From NCBI GenBank assembly GCA_051005695.1, contig JBPCJC010000063.1:8641-72640 (forward strand): DNA of 64,000 bases, written 5' to 3'. Position 1 is the stretch's first letter. Each line of letters opens with the position of its first letter. The position numbers were made by a program, and so were the translations under genes. Of the stretch, positions 36,129-45,132 are shown piece by piece. A model generated the notes under the pieces. It ran no database searches and had not been told where the DNA came from. It was given only the letters and a program-made list of their open reading frames with translations. Source of the stretch: JACCTI01 sp051005695. GTDB lineage: Bacteria; Verrucomicrobiota; Verrucomicrobiia; Chthoniobacterales; UBA10450.

Positions 36129-37379
36129 ATGAAACGGTTAGTCTATGAACTGAGCGAGAGCTGGAAGATTGCGCTCGCGCAGATGCAGGCGAACAAGACG
36201 CGCTCGATGTTGACCGCGTTGGGGGTGATCATCGGGATCGTGGCGGTGACGCTCATGGGGACGGCGATCAATGGCATCCAGACGGGGTTCGACAAGAGCA
36301 TGTCGATCCTCGGGGATGATGTGCTCTATGTGAGCCAGTATCCGTGGGCGCGGGTGAACGATTGGTGGAACTACCGCGACCGGCGCGAGATTAAGACGGA
36401 GTACGCGGAGACGATCAACCGGATGATCGCGGCGACGCCGAATTCGCACCTGATCACGGCGGTGCCGACGTCGAATGTGGTCCGGAGCGTGAAGTACCAG
36501 GAGAACCAGGTGAGTAATATTTTCGTGCAAGGGACGACGGCGGATTATCCGCTGATCTCGACGGTGGATTTCACGGCGGGGCGTTTTTTTAACGATACGG
36601 AGACGAAGGGCGCGGCGAATGTCTGCCTGCTCGGCTACGATGTGGCGGATGCGCTGTTTCCCGGGGGTCAGCCGATCGACAAGTTCGTGCAGATCAGCGG
36701 GCAGCGTTTCAAGGTGATCGGCGTGGGGGCGCGGCAGGGTTCGTTCCTCGGACTCTTCAGCCTGGACTCGATCGTGATCGTGCCGCTGCCGGCGTTTAAG
36801 CGTTACTTCAGCGCGAAGAGTGAGTCGGACGTGCGGGTGAAGGTGAAAGACAAGACGCACTTGGAGGAGGCGAAAGGCGAGCTGACGGCGCTGATGCGGC
36901 GGGTGCGCGGCTTGGCGCCGGAGAAGAAGGACGACTTCAATATTAATGAGCAGCAAGCCTTCAAGAGCACGCTCGATCCGGTGAAGAATTCGATCGCGAT
37001 CGCGGGGTTGTTCATCACCGGACTGTCGCTCTTTGTCGGCGCGATCGGGATTATGAATATCACTTTCGTGAGCGTGAAGGAGCGGACAAAGGAGATCGGC
37101 ACGCGCAAGGCGCTGGGGGCGCGGCGGCGGACGATTTTGTTGCAATTCCTGATCGAATCGACGGCGCTTTGCATCCTCGGTGGTATGATCGGGCTGACTT
37201 TTGCTTACTTGCTTTGTTTCGCGATCGGCAAGGCGATGCCGTCGTTTCCGATCCAGATTTCGCTGGGGCTGGTGCTGGCGAGCATGTTCGTCTCGGTGCT
37301 GACGGGTTTGGTCTCGGGATTCGCGCCGGCTTGGTCGGCTTCGCGCTTAGATCCAGTGACGGCGCTTCGTTATGAGTGA
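36129..37379 (+). CDS. MacB-type ABC transporter permease
   Basis: From ATG 36129 (MKRLVYELSESWKIAL) this is a 416-aa inner-membrane protein. It has one N-terminal helix (about residues 22-45), a MacB periplasmic domain (about 46-285) and three C-terminal FtsX helices (about 290-410), ending SRLDPVTALRYE. It lacks an ATPase domain, and none lies beside it. Codons here end in G far more than in the neighbours, and the gene has no octamer over 1.25 kb, so it may have a different history. Its paralogue follows at 37450, probably as a heterodimer partner. Confidence 0.88.
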   Translation: MKRLVYELSESWKIALAQMQANKTRSMLTALGVIIGIVAVTLMGTAINGIQTGFDKSMSILGDDVLYVSQYPWARVNDWWNYRDRREIKTEYAETINRMIAATPNSHLITAVPTSNVVRSVKYQENQVSNIFVQGTTADYPLISTVDFTAGRFFNDTETKGAANVCLLGYDVADALFPGGQPIDKFVQISGQRFKVIGVGARQGSFLGLFSLDSIVIVPLPAFKRYFSAKSESDVRVKVKDKTHLEEAKGELTALMRRVRGLAPEKKDDFNINEQQAFKSTLDPVKNSIAIAGLFITGLSLFVGAIGIMNITFVSVKERTKEIGTRKALGARRRTILLQFLIESTALCILGGMIGLTFAYLLCFAIGKAMPSFPIQISLGLVLASMFVSVLTGLVSGFAPAWSASRLDPVTALRYE

Positions 37380-37389
37380 AGTCGGGTTG

Positions 37390-37436
37390 ACCACAGAGAG
37401 CGCCTATTCCTCTGTGCGCTCCGTGACCTCGGTGGT
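37390..37436. repeat. Short inverted repeat between the paired permeases
   Basis: ACCACAGAG at 37390 and CTCGGTGGT ending at 37436 form an imperfect inverted repeat, with inner GAGCGC and GCGCTCC pairing around CTATTCC. The pattern ACCACAGAG...CTCTGTG resembles dispersed hairpin elements seen in many environmental genomes. It could stabilise or attenuate the mRNA between the two permease genes. Confidence 0.5.
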
Positions 37437-37449
37437 TTAACAAAATTTC

Positions 37450-38685
37450 ATGCAATTCCGCGAAATTATTTCCATGGCTTTGCAGTCGTTAGGCGCAAAC
37501 AAGCTGCGCTCCGGGCTGACGATGATCGGGATCACCATCGGGGTCTTCTCGGTGATCTCGGTGATGACGGCGATCGGCGCGCTCCAGACTTCGATCGAGA
37601 GCGGGATTAGTTTTCTGGGCTCGAATATTTTCCAGTTTGCGAAGTATCCGATCAGCGGCGGCCAGGGCGGACGGAACGCGGAGAAGTATGAGAACCGGCG
37701 GAACGTGAGCTACGCGCAGGCGCTGCGTTATTACGCGCTCATGGATGGGATCGCGCGTGAGGTTTGCCTGAAGACTTTCGACGGCAAAGGCCAGGCCGTT
37801 TACAACGGGGTCAAGACTCCGCCAAGCCTGACGGTGGCCGGGTCTAACAAGAGCTTCCTGACCGCGAACAGCTACTCGCTCGGTTACGGACGCAACATTT
37901 CCGACGAGGACGTGGAGCTCGCGCGCAGTGTCGTGGTCATCGGAAAAGCCATCGAGAAACGGCTTTTCCCGCATGAATCGCCGATCGGCAAGATCATGAA
38001 ACTAAGCGGTCATCCGGTGACGATCGTCGGTGTTCTCGAGGAGAAAGGGACGGCGTTCGGCCAAAGCCAGGACGACATCTGCGTGATTCCCATTACGCGT
38101 TTCTTCGAGAATTTCGGCTCCGCGAAACGCTCGGTGAACATCGCCACGCAATCGTTTTCGCAGGAGTCCTACAACCGCACGATGGACAAGGCGATCGGCG
38201 CGATGCGGATCGCACGCGGCTTGAAACCGAATCAGCCTAACGACTTCGAGATTTACTCGAACGATTCGCTCAAGAGCGCGTTTGCTTCCATCGCCGGGGT
38301 GGTGCGGATCGGCGCGTTCGTCATCAGCTTGATCGCGCTCGTCGCCGCCGGCATCGGGATCATGAACATTATGCTCGTGAGCGTGACCGAGCGGACGAAG
38401 GAAATCGGGATCCGCAAATCGATCGGCGCGCGCAGCCGCGATATCCTCCGCCAATTCCTGGCCGAGGCCGTTTTCATTTCCGAGGCAGGCGGATTGCTCG
38501 GGATTTTGCTCGGCGTCATCGGCGGGAATGCGCTCGCCAGTTGGCTAAAGGCGGACCTGATCTTTCCGTTCGGCTGGGCGCTCGCAGGCCTGTTGGTTTG
38601 CTCGGCCATCGGGATCGGATTCGGATTTTACCCGGCCTATCGGGCGGCTTCGCTGGATCCGATCGAGGCGTTACGCTTCGAATAA
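37450..38685 (+). CDS. MacB-type ABC transporter permease, paralogue
   Basis: This 411-aa protein has the same layout as the 36129 gene: N-terminal helix (about 18-45), periplasmic domain (about 46-280), and three FtsX helices ending ASLDPIEALRFE. The conserved coupling helix VSVTERTKEIGIRKSIGARSRDI is present. In the family this helix meets the LolD/MacB ATPase. No ATPase gene is in the window. Unlike its partner it carries octamer-class sites (37485 and 38237). Confidence 0.88.
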   Translation: MQFREIISMALQSLGANKLRSGLTMIGITIGVFSVISVMTAIGALQTSIESGISFLGSNIFQFAKYPISGGQGGRNAEKYENRRNVSYAQALRYYALMDGIAREVCLKTFDGKGQAVYNGVKTPPSLTVAGSNKSFLTANSYSLGYGRNISDEDVELARSVVVIGKAIEKRLFPHESPIGKIMKLSGHPVTIVGVLEEKGTAFGQSQDDICVIPITRFFENFGSAKRSVNIATQSFSQESYNRTMDKAIGAMRIARGLKPNQPNDFEIYSNDSLKSAFASIAGVVRIGAFVISLIALVAAGIGIMNIMLVSVTERTKEIGIRKSIGARSRDILRQFLAEAVFISEAGGLLGILLGVIGGNALASWLKADLIFPFGWALAGLLVCSAIGIGFGFYPAYRAASLDPIEALRFE

Positions 38686-38779
38686 AGCGCACGTCTCAAA
38701 GGCTTAAGGGACGAAAGCACGCCCGGCGCGTTTCAGTGCTTGGCGATATTTATGGATTCTTCTATTCTCATCTCTCGAA

Positions 38780-40915
38780 TTGCCCACCCCTGTGCCTCTG
38801 TTCCCCCAAGCTTCCGTCGGCACAGCCGGGAATATTCTTCTCATCGAGGAATATGATGCGCTCGCGGCCGCATTCGGTTCGGCCTTAAGAAGGCTCGCAC
38901 CGGACAAGGAAACGATCGTCGCGCGCTCGTTTGCGGAGGCCGAAAAAGTCGCGGACCGGATTCATCCCGATCTTTTTGTAATCGATTTCGATCCCCCACC
39001 CCATCGTGCGATCGCTTTTCTAAATCGGCTGAAATCGCAGCACCCGGAAGCGCGCGTCCTGATCATCGCCGCCAGCCAATGGCCGGAACTCGCGCGCCAG
39101 CGTCATCGACCGGGCGGATTGCATTTCATCGAGAAGCCATTTGAGCTCGCTAAATTCGACGTGGCCTTGAAGACATTATTGCCCACGGAGGAGACGGCCG
39201 CTGCTTCCGTAAACATCGGCGCGCTCCGCGATCTCGATTTGACCGATATGATCGCGCTCTTCGGATCGATCGGCGCGAACACGGTTCTCAAAGTCACGGC
39301 CACCAGCGGGAGCATCGGCGAGATTTATTTTGCTGGCGGCCAGCTCACCAGTGCCACTGCCGGCAGCAAGACCGGCTCCTCCGGGCTCGAGGAAATGCTC
39401 CGCTGGAAATCGCCGCGATTTGCAGAAATGGCTTCGCGCGACGAACGCCCCCGAACGATGCGCGGCCGCTGGACGACGATCTTGTCCGCGGCCTTGCGCG
39501 CGACGCGCCCGATCGAAGAAGCCGCACCGTCGAGCGCTGCATTCGTTGCGCCCGCACCCCCAGAGAAGAAGGTTGTGGTGATCGACGACACCGAATTGCT
39601 TCTGGTTTTCGTCGAGGATGTTCTCCGGACAGCGCGGCCGTCTCTGAAAATCTTCACCGCGTCGAACGGATTCGAAGGTTTGCGCCGGACCGCGGAGAAC
39701 CTACCCGATCTGGTCCTGCTCGATTACAGCCTGCCGGATATTGCGGGCGGCGAAGTCTGCCGGCTCCTGTTGGAAGACGCGCTGACCGCGCGCATCCCGG
39801 TGATCATGATGTCGGGACACGTCGCGGAAATGGCGAGCACCGCCGCAAAATATCCCAACGTGATCGCGAGCATCGCCAAGCCTTTTGTCTCTTCAGCACT
39901 CGTTAGTCTGGTGGAGCAGACGCTCTCCGATCTCGAGCAACCCGCATCCGCCAAGCGCAAACGCGCCGCGCGTTCGTCAAAGCGCATCGCGCCGAAAACG
40001 GTCTCGCCCGGGTCGGAAACGGAATCCGCGAACGCGAATCCATCCGATCCTTCCGCGCCGCCGGTCCCGGACAACGGCAGCTTCACGCCGGCAGCGCCGG
40101 TTGACCCCGCTGTGCCGGCGACGATCGACCCCGAGCAGGCCGAACGACCACCACCGGAGACGCCGCCCCCAGAAAGCCCGGCTTCCCTCCCGGAACCCAT
40201 CGATTCCCCTCCCACTTTCGAACCACCCCCGGAGAAGCTTCCAGAAATTCCGCCTAACGAGTCCGCGCCGAACGAACCGACGCTGCCCGCGGCAGACTTG
40301 CCTAACGAGACCTCGCAGGCGCCGAAGGAGCCGGCGACCGCCGCCCGGATTCCGCGCGCGAAAGGGAACACGGTCGTCCTGGCGATGCCGCTCGAGATCA
40401 CTTCGATTCAATTTTCGAGCACACTCCAAGTGCGAGCGATCCGGGCGAAACCGAACTCGTCGATCGTTTCGGTGCACATCCTGCCCGCGGGCGTTTCGCC
40501 CGAAGAGGTGGTCGCGAAAAATTTTGAATTGGAACACGTCGACCTCGATACGCGCGGCCAGATCCGCGCAGTGCATCTCGCGCCGGCGGCGGCCTCGGCG
40601 GGCGAGCCGGTCGGCGGACGAACGCTCGCCGTCGCGGAGCTGGCGGCGTTTTCCGAAGGCGAAGAGACGATGCAGTTACTGGCCGAGCCGGGCGCATCGA
40701 TGCCGATTCATCTGCTGACTTTATTCGAACTGGTGTCGGTGGAATTAGCGGAGGGTTTTTCCATCGGACGCCTCAGGCTACAAACCCGAAACGCAAAAGT
40801 GCGGGTGAAACTGGTGCGGGAAAATCTTCGCACCGGTCTGACATTTCAGAGCGCGCAGGTCCTGCTCAATCGCTCCGCCCAGATCGCGGATGTCTTGTTA
40901 GACGCGCTCGCCTGA
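38780..40915 (+). CDS. REC-DUF4388(PATAN)-REC regulator with a Pro-rich linker and an unassigned C-terminal domain
   Basis: This 711-aa protein is counted from TTG 38780; GTG 38792 is equally possible. Residues about 18-135 are a first receiver (NILLIEEYDALA, Asp in LFVIDFD, Lys in IEKPF). About 140-235 is a DUF4388/PATAN domain (VNIGALRDLDLTDMIALF, then GSIGEIYFAGGQL). About 262-390 is a second receiver (VVVIDDTELL, LVLLDYSLPD, IAKPF). A Pro/Glu-rich linker runs from about 395 to 525. The last 180 residues (from about VVLAMPLEITSIQ) form a beta-rich domain I cannot name. The layout recalls motility and polarity regulators. No kinase is adjacent. Confidence 0.78.
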   Translation: MPTPVPLFPQASVGTAGNILLIEEYDALAAAFGSALRRLAPDKETIVARSFAEAEKVADRIHPDLFVIDFDPPPHRAIAFLNRLKSQHPEARVLIIAASQWPELARQRHRPGGLHFIEKPFELAKFDVALKTLLPTEETAAASVNIGALRDLDLTDMIALFGSIGANTVLKVTATSGSIGEIYFAGGQLTSATAGSKTGSSGLEEMLRWKSPRFAEMASRDERPRTMRGRWTTILSAALRATRPIEEAAPSSAAFVAPAPPEKKVVVIDDTELLLVFVEDVLRTARPSLKIFTASNGFEGLRRTAENLPDLVLLDYSLPDIAGGEVCRLLLEDALTARIPVIMMSGHVAEMASTAAKYPNVIASIAKPFVSSALVSLVEQTLSDLEQPASAKRKRAARSSKRIAPKTVSPGSETESANANPSDPSAPPVPDNGSFTPAAPVDPAVPATIDPEQAERPPPETPPPESPASLPEPIDSPPTFEPPPEKLPEIPPNESAPNEPTLPAADLPNETSQAPKEPATAARIPRAKGNTVVLAMPLEITSIQFSSTLQVRAIRAKPNSSIVSVHILPAGVSPEEVVAKNFELEHVDLDTRGQIRAVHLAPAAASAGEPVGGRTLAVAELAAFSEGEETMQLLAEPGASMPIHLLTLFELVSVELAEGFSIGRLRLQTRNAKVRVKLVRENLRTGLTFQSAQVLLNRSAQIADVLLDALA

Positions 40916-42211
40916 CTACTCCAGGCCGAGCGCGCGAAAAGTATCGTCGACGTGCCGGAGGTGAACCTCGAGCGAGCAAAGCTGGTCGACTTCGTCGGCC
41001 GCAACTAGGGCCGTGATCTCGGGCTCAACTTTGGCATTTTCTGCGAAAGATTTTTCGCCCTGCCAGGTTTTCATGGCCGCGCGTTGCACCGCTTCGTAGG
41101 CGGTTTTGCGTTCCGCGCCGGCGCGCGTCAGCGCGAGCAGGATCGATTGGCTGAAATACAAACCTTTCGTTAGGCAAAGATTGCGTTCCATGTTTTCGGG
41201 ATAAACCTGAAGCCCGTCGACCAACTCGCGCAGTTTCACCAGCATGTAGTCCATCAGCGTGCAGCCATCGGGCAAAATGATCCGCTCCGCGCTCGAATGG
41301 CTGATGTCGCGCTCGTGCCAAAGGGCGACGTTTTCCAGCGCAGTGACCGCGTACCCACGAAGAACGCGCGCCAGCCCGGAAAGACGTTCGCCGGTGATCG
41401 GGTTGCGCTTGTGCGGCATCGCTGAACTTCCCTTCTGGCCTTCGCCGAAAAATTCCTCCACTTCCAAAACTTCCGTGCGCTGCAAATGGCGGAACTCCGT
41501 CGCCCAGCGATCGATGCTCGAAGCGATCAAGGCCAGGGTGGTGGAAAATTCTGCGTGCCGATCGCGCTGGATAATCTGGGTGGAAAGCGCAGCCGGCTTG
41601 AGTCCGAGCTTTTCGCAAACCGCGCGCTCGATTGCCGGATCGAGATGCGCATGGGTTCCGACCGCGCCGCTCAGTTTGCCGACGCGCACGCGTTCCGCCG
41701 TTTGCGCGAGCCGCTCTTCCGCGCGCCCGAATTCGTCGAACATCAACGCCATTTTCAGGCCGAAGGTAATCGGCTCCGCGTGAATCCCGTGACTGCGGCC
41801 GATCATCGGCGTCATCTTGTAACGCCGCGCTTTCTCGGCTACGACCGCGCGCAATTGGGCGAGATCATCGGCGAGGATTTTCGCGGCTTCGGTTAACTGC
41901 ACCGCGAGCGTGGTGTCGAGAATATCGGACGAGGTCAATCCTTGGTGCATCCAGCGCGCGGCCGGGCCGACCGAGACAGCGACGTTCTCGAGAAAAGCGA
42001 TGACGTCGTGGTTTGTCCGGCGCTCAATCTCGGCAATCTCGGGAATGGAAAAGCGCGCGTGTTTCCGAATTTCCTCCGCATCGGCGCGCGGAATTTGTCC
42101 CAGATCCGCCATCGCTTCGCAGGCGAGCGTCTCAATTTCGAGCCAAATTTCGAACTTCCGCTGCTCCGACCAAAGGTCGCGCATCGGCGCGCGGGAGTAG
42201 CGATCGATCAC
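40916..42211 (-). CDS. purB: Adenylosuccinate lyase
   Basis: This 431-aa cytoplasmic enzyme splits SAICAR and adenylosuccinate in purine synthesis. It starts MIDRYSRAPMRDLW. The fumarase-superfamily signature GSSAMPHKRNPITGE holds the flexible active-site loop with the catalytic Ser. TSSDILDTTLA and GRSHGIHAEPITFG provide the general acid/base His. It ends HVDDTFRALGLE, the normal length for the family. Its upstream neighbour on the same strand is the 59-aa gene, separated by a terminator. Confidence 0.96.
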   Translation of the reverse strand: MIDRYSRAPMRDLWSEQRKFEIWLEIETLACEAMADLGQIPRADAEEIRKHARFSIPEIAEIERRTNHDVIAFLENVAVSVGPAARWMHQGLTSSDILDTTLAVQLTEAAKILADDLAQLRAVVAEKARRYKMTPMIGRSHGIHAEPITFGLKMALMFDEFGRAEERLAQTAERVRVGKLSGAVGTHAHLDPAIERAVCEKLGLKPAALSTQIIQRDRHAEFSTTLALIASSIDRWATEFRHLQRTEVLEVEEFFGEGQKGSSAMPHKRNPITGERLSGLARVLRGYAVTALENVALWHERDISHSSAERIILPDGCTLMDYMLVKLRELVDGLQVYPENMERNLCLTKGLYFSQSILLALTRAGAERKTAYEAVQRAAMKTWQGEKSFAENAKVEPEITALVAADEVDQLCSLEVHLRHVDDTFRALGLE

Positions 42212-42262
42212 GCGCGGAAGATAAAAGCGGGGCGCGGAAGCGAAAGCGTTTTGTACGCAAGA

Positions 42263-42295
42263 AAGCGCCGCCAGCGATCAAGCCGAACGGCGCTT
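42263..42295 (-). terminator. Hairpin after the 59-aa gene
   Basis: Arms AAGCGCCG (42263-42270) and CGGCGCTT (42288-42295) are perfect complements with a 17-base loop. On the minus strand the stem is followed by TCTTGCG, a weak T-rich tail. It sits 28 bp after the stop of the 59-aa gene and before purB. Confidence 0.5.
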
Positions 42296-42323
42296 CCTTA
42301 TGGGCAGAAAAATTTAGGGACGC

Positions 42324-42503
42324 TTAGCAGACGCGGGCGCGGGTGAAGCGGCCATTACTCTGCACGCGCACCTGTCCGCTGCCGAGCAAATCCGCCACGG
42401 CCGCGACCGTCTCCTTAGTGCTCTTGGTGCAGGAGCTGACGGCGAGGATGAGGTCACCGAGCGAGAGAGTTTGGGTCTTGAGGATCTGCTTGTTCTTTTT
42501 CAT
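42324..42503 (-). CDS. Conserved-looking 59-residue basic protein
   Basis: This small ORF begins MKKNKQILKTQTLSLGDLI and ends with a Cys (RFTRARVC). It has a predicted helix-turn-helix-like pair (SLGDLILAVSSC and KETVAAVADLLGSGQVRV), with two Ser-Cys-x-Ser type positions between. It looks like a small DNA-binding or adaptor protein, but I do not know the family by name. Its own hairpin terminator follows and a 137-bp non-coding leader precedes it, both of which support a real, separately expressed gene. A longer frame to 42965 runs into dedA and is spurious. Confidence 0.68.
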   Translation of the reverse strand: MKKNKQILKTQTLSLGDLILAVSSCTKSTKETVAAVADLLGSGQVRVQSNGRFTRARVC

Positions 42504-42640
42504 AGCGATGCCGTTTAGAGAGCAATCGCGGTGCCATCGTTCAAACTGAGATCGGCCCGCGGAAAATTTCTTTTGCGAGCCCGCCGCCGCATCGAGGCCG
42601 ATAAAAACCGCGACAGATGTGTCAGCAAACCAACAGCGGC

Positions 42641-43270
42641 TTAGGCATTGCGCCGCGCGCTCAGGCGCATCACGCCCAGATAGAGTGCGGTAAACAGGAC
42701 GACGATAAGAATGATCGAGACCGATTGCGATTTGATGAAGGCGACCATCGCGTCCGGATTCGAGATCAGGTCCGGCCGAATCCGGAACGCTTTCCGCCCG
42801 AGGAAAGCGAGGATGTAGCACCAGATCGCTGAGCCGAGAATCGTCATCAGGCTGAAAACCGCGAAGTTCATCCGCACAATTCCGGCCGGGATCGAGATCA
42901 GGTGGCGAATGACCGGCAGGAGGCGCGCGAAAAAAATCCCGCCCGCTTCGTAGCGTTCCAGCCAAAGTTCTGCGCGTTCGAGTTTGTCCGGACCGAGGAG
43001 CAAAAATTTTCCGTAACGCGCGATCAACGGCCGGCCGACTACGCGCGACACCCAGTAACTGATCGCCGCGCCCAGATAAGAGCCAAAGGTGCCCGCGAGC
43101 ACGACCATCGAAAAATTCAGGTGGCCCTGCGCCGCGAGAAACGCCGCCGGTGGAATGACCACTTCGCTCGGCACCGGCAGGATCGAGCTCTCCATCGCCA
43201 TCAACAAAATGATGCCGAGATAGCCCCAGTTAAGCACCCAGTGAAACCAGATTTCGAGAAAGTGATGCAT
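42641..43270 (-). CDS. DedA-family membrane protein
   Basis: This 209-aa protein has about five helices. The family signature is seen in MESSILPVPSEVVIPPAAFLA (residues about 26-46) and GTFGSYLGAAISYWVSRVVGRP. The reentrant-loop motif ARLLPVIRHLISIPAGIVRM follows in the middle. DedA proteins act as lipid (undecaprenyl phosphate or phosphatidylethanolamine) scramblases or flippases in the inner membrane. It is divergent from the ABC exporter at 43375, with 104 bp between. Confidence 0.92.
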   Translation of the reverse strand: MHHFLEIWFHWVLNWGYLGIILLMAMESSILPVPSEVVIPPAAFLAAQGHLNFSMVVLAGTFGSYLGAAISYWVSRVVGRPLIARYGKFLLLGPDKLERAELWLERYEAGGIFFARLLPVIRHLISIPAGIVRMNFAVFSLMTILGSAIWCYILAFLGRKAFRIRPDLISNPDAMVAFIKSQSVSIILIVVLFTALYLGVMRLSARRNA

Positions 43271-43374
43271 GCGGCGATTTCGGTTTTTCGATTGGTGATT
43301 TCGGACTTAGCCTGCGTGGAGACGCGCGCTGTAGTTCAAACCAGATTCCGCATTCCGCAATCCGAATTTCCCCG

Positions 43375-45120
43375 ATGTCGATCTATCGCCGCGTGCTTCG
43401 TTATTACCGGCCCTTTCTCGGCCAGACGCTCTTCGGCCTTCTGCTTACGCTGATCGGCATCGGGCTCAATTTGCTCAAGCCCTGGCCATTCAAGATCATT
43501 GTCGACGACGTCCTCGGGCACAATCCGCACGCGCGTTTTGGAAATTCTCCGCGCCTGCTTCCGTGGATTTGTCTCGCGCTGATCGCGATCCAGTTGCTCT
43601 GGGGTCTGCTCAACATGGCGAGTAATTACCTCTTCGTGAAAATCGGATTGCAGGCGCTGCTGAAATTGCGCACCGACCTTTACGCCTACCTCCAGTCGCT
43701 CTCCCTGCGCTATCACGATGCGCGGCGTTCGAGCGATTCCAGCTTTCGCGTGGCCTACGATTCGCAATCCATCCAGACGATGTACAACCAGGGATTCACC
43801 AATATCTTTGGCTCGGTCATCACTCTCATCGGCACCTTCGTGGTCATGGTGCAAATCGATTGGGCCCTGACCTTGCTCTCGTTAGGCGTGGTGCCTTTGA
43901 TCGTCGCCGCGATTTATTATTTTGCGCATCGCATTCGCAGCCAATCCACTTCCATCCACGAGCAGGACAGCGCCCTGCTCGCGCAGGCACAGGAAGGTTT
44001 GAGCTCGGTCCGCATGGTCCACGCCTTCGGCCGCGAGCAATGGGAAGTGCGGCAATTTTATCACCAGGCGCGCATGAGTTTGCAGGCGAATCTCCGGCTA
44101 ACCCTGACGAATGTGCACAGCGCGCTCGTCATCAGCACCCTGATGGTTATCGGCACCGCGGCCATGTATTACCTCGGCACGCTGCACGTGCTTTCCGGTT
44201 CGCTCACCCTCGGCTCGCTCCTCGTCTTCAGCGCGTATCTGCTGATGCTTTATCAACCGCTGGAATCCCTCACCTACACAACCTGGGCGATGGAAGGCGC
44301 GGCCGCCGGCGCGCAGCGTTGCTTTGAAGTCCTCGATCGCGCGGACGATGTCGCCGATTCCCCGGACGCGGCTGTGATCTCTTCCAGCAAAGGTGCCATC
44401 GGCTTCGAAAATGTGAGCTTCGGTTATGCCGAGGATCAACCAGTCATCGCCGGCGTCGATCTGCAAATTGAACCGAACCAAATCGTCGGGCTCGTCGGCG
44501 GCACCGGCGCGGGCAAGAGCACTCTGCTCAGCCTGGTGCCACGCTTTTACGATCCGACCAATGGCCGCGTCACCCTCGATGGGCGCGACGTTCGCCAGAT
44601 CACGAAGAAATCTTTGCGCTCACAAATCGCGATCGTCCTGCAGGACACGATTCTGTTTTCCACCACCGTCCGCGAAAACATTGCCTACGGCCGCCCCGAC
44701 GCTTCCGACGAACAAATCCGCGAAGCCGCGCGGCGCGCGCAGGCCGACGATTTCATCAATCGCATGCCCGCCGGTTACCATAGTCCGGTCGGCGAACGCG
44801 GCGGCCATCTCAGCGTCGGCCAGCGCCAGCGCATCGGGATCGCGCGCGCTTTTTTAAAAAACGCGCCCATCCTTTTACTCGACGAACCGACCTCCGCGCT
44901 CGATCCGACAACGGAGGCGGCGATCATGGAGACGATCAAGGAACTCATGCGCGGCCGCACCACCCTCATCGTGACGCACCGGCTCTCCACCATCCACGGC
45001 GTCGATCGCATCGTCGTTCTGGAACGCGGCCGCCTGGTCGAACAAGGCACCGGCCCGGAACTGGTCGCGCGCGCCGGGCCCTACGCCACCCTTTACGCGG
45101 CCGGCAATTACACTCGTTAG
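43375..45120 (+). CDS. MsbA-type ABC exporter (fused permease and ATPase)
   Basis: This 581-aa half-transporter has six helices in residues 15-305 and an ATPase domain from about 340. Walker A is GGTGAGKST, the signature is LSVGQRQRIGIARA, Walker B is ILLLDEPTSALD and the H-loop is IVTHRLSTIHG. It would act as a homodimer to flip a lipid or lipid-linked glycan. The next two genes encode an acetyltransferase and a glycosyltransferase, so the cargo is probably a modified surface glycan. The TAG stop lies in an octamer (45113-45120). Confidence 0.92.
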   Translation: MSIYRRVLRYYRPFLGQTLFGLLLTLIGIGLNLLKPWPFKIIVDDVLGHNPHARFGNSPRLLPWICLALIAIQLLWGLLNMASNYLFVKIGLQALLKLRTDLYAYLQSLSLRYHDARRSSDSSFRVAYDSQSIQTMYNQGFTNIFGSVITLIGTFVVMVQIDWALTLLSLGVVPLIVAAIYYFAHRIRSQSTSIHEQDSALLAQAQEGLSSVRMVHAFGREQWEVRQFYHQARMSLQANLRLTLTNVHSALVISTLMVIGTAAMYYLGTLHVLSGSLTLGSLLVFSAYLLMLYQPLESLTYTTWAMEGAAAGAQRCFEVLDRADDVADSPDAAVISSSKGAIGFENVSFGYAEDQPVIAGVDLQIEPNQIVGLVGGTGAGKSTLLSLVPRFYDPTNGRVTLDGRDVRQITKKSLRSQIAIVLQDTILFSTTVRENIAYGRPDASDEQIREAARRAQADDFINRMPAGYHSPVGERGGHLSVGQRQRIGIARAFLKNAPILLLDEPTSALDPTTEAAIMETIKELMRGRTTLIVTHRLSTIHGVDRIVVLERGRLVEQGTGPELVARAGPYATLYAAGNYTR

Positions 45121-45132
45121 GCAAAAACGCGC

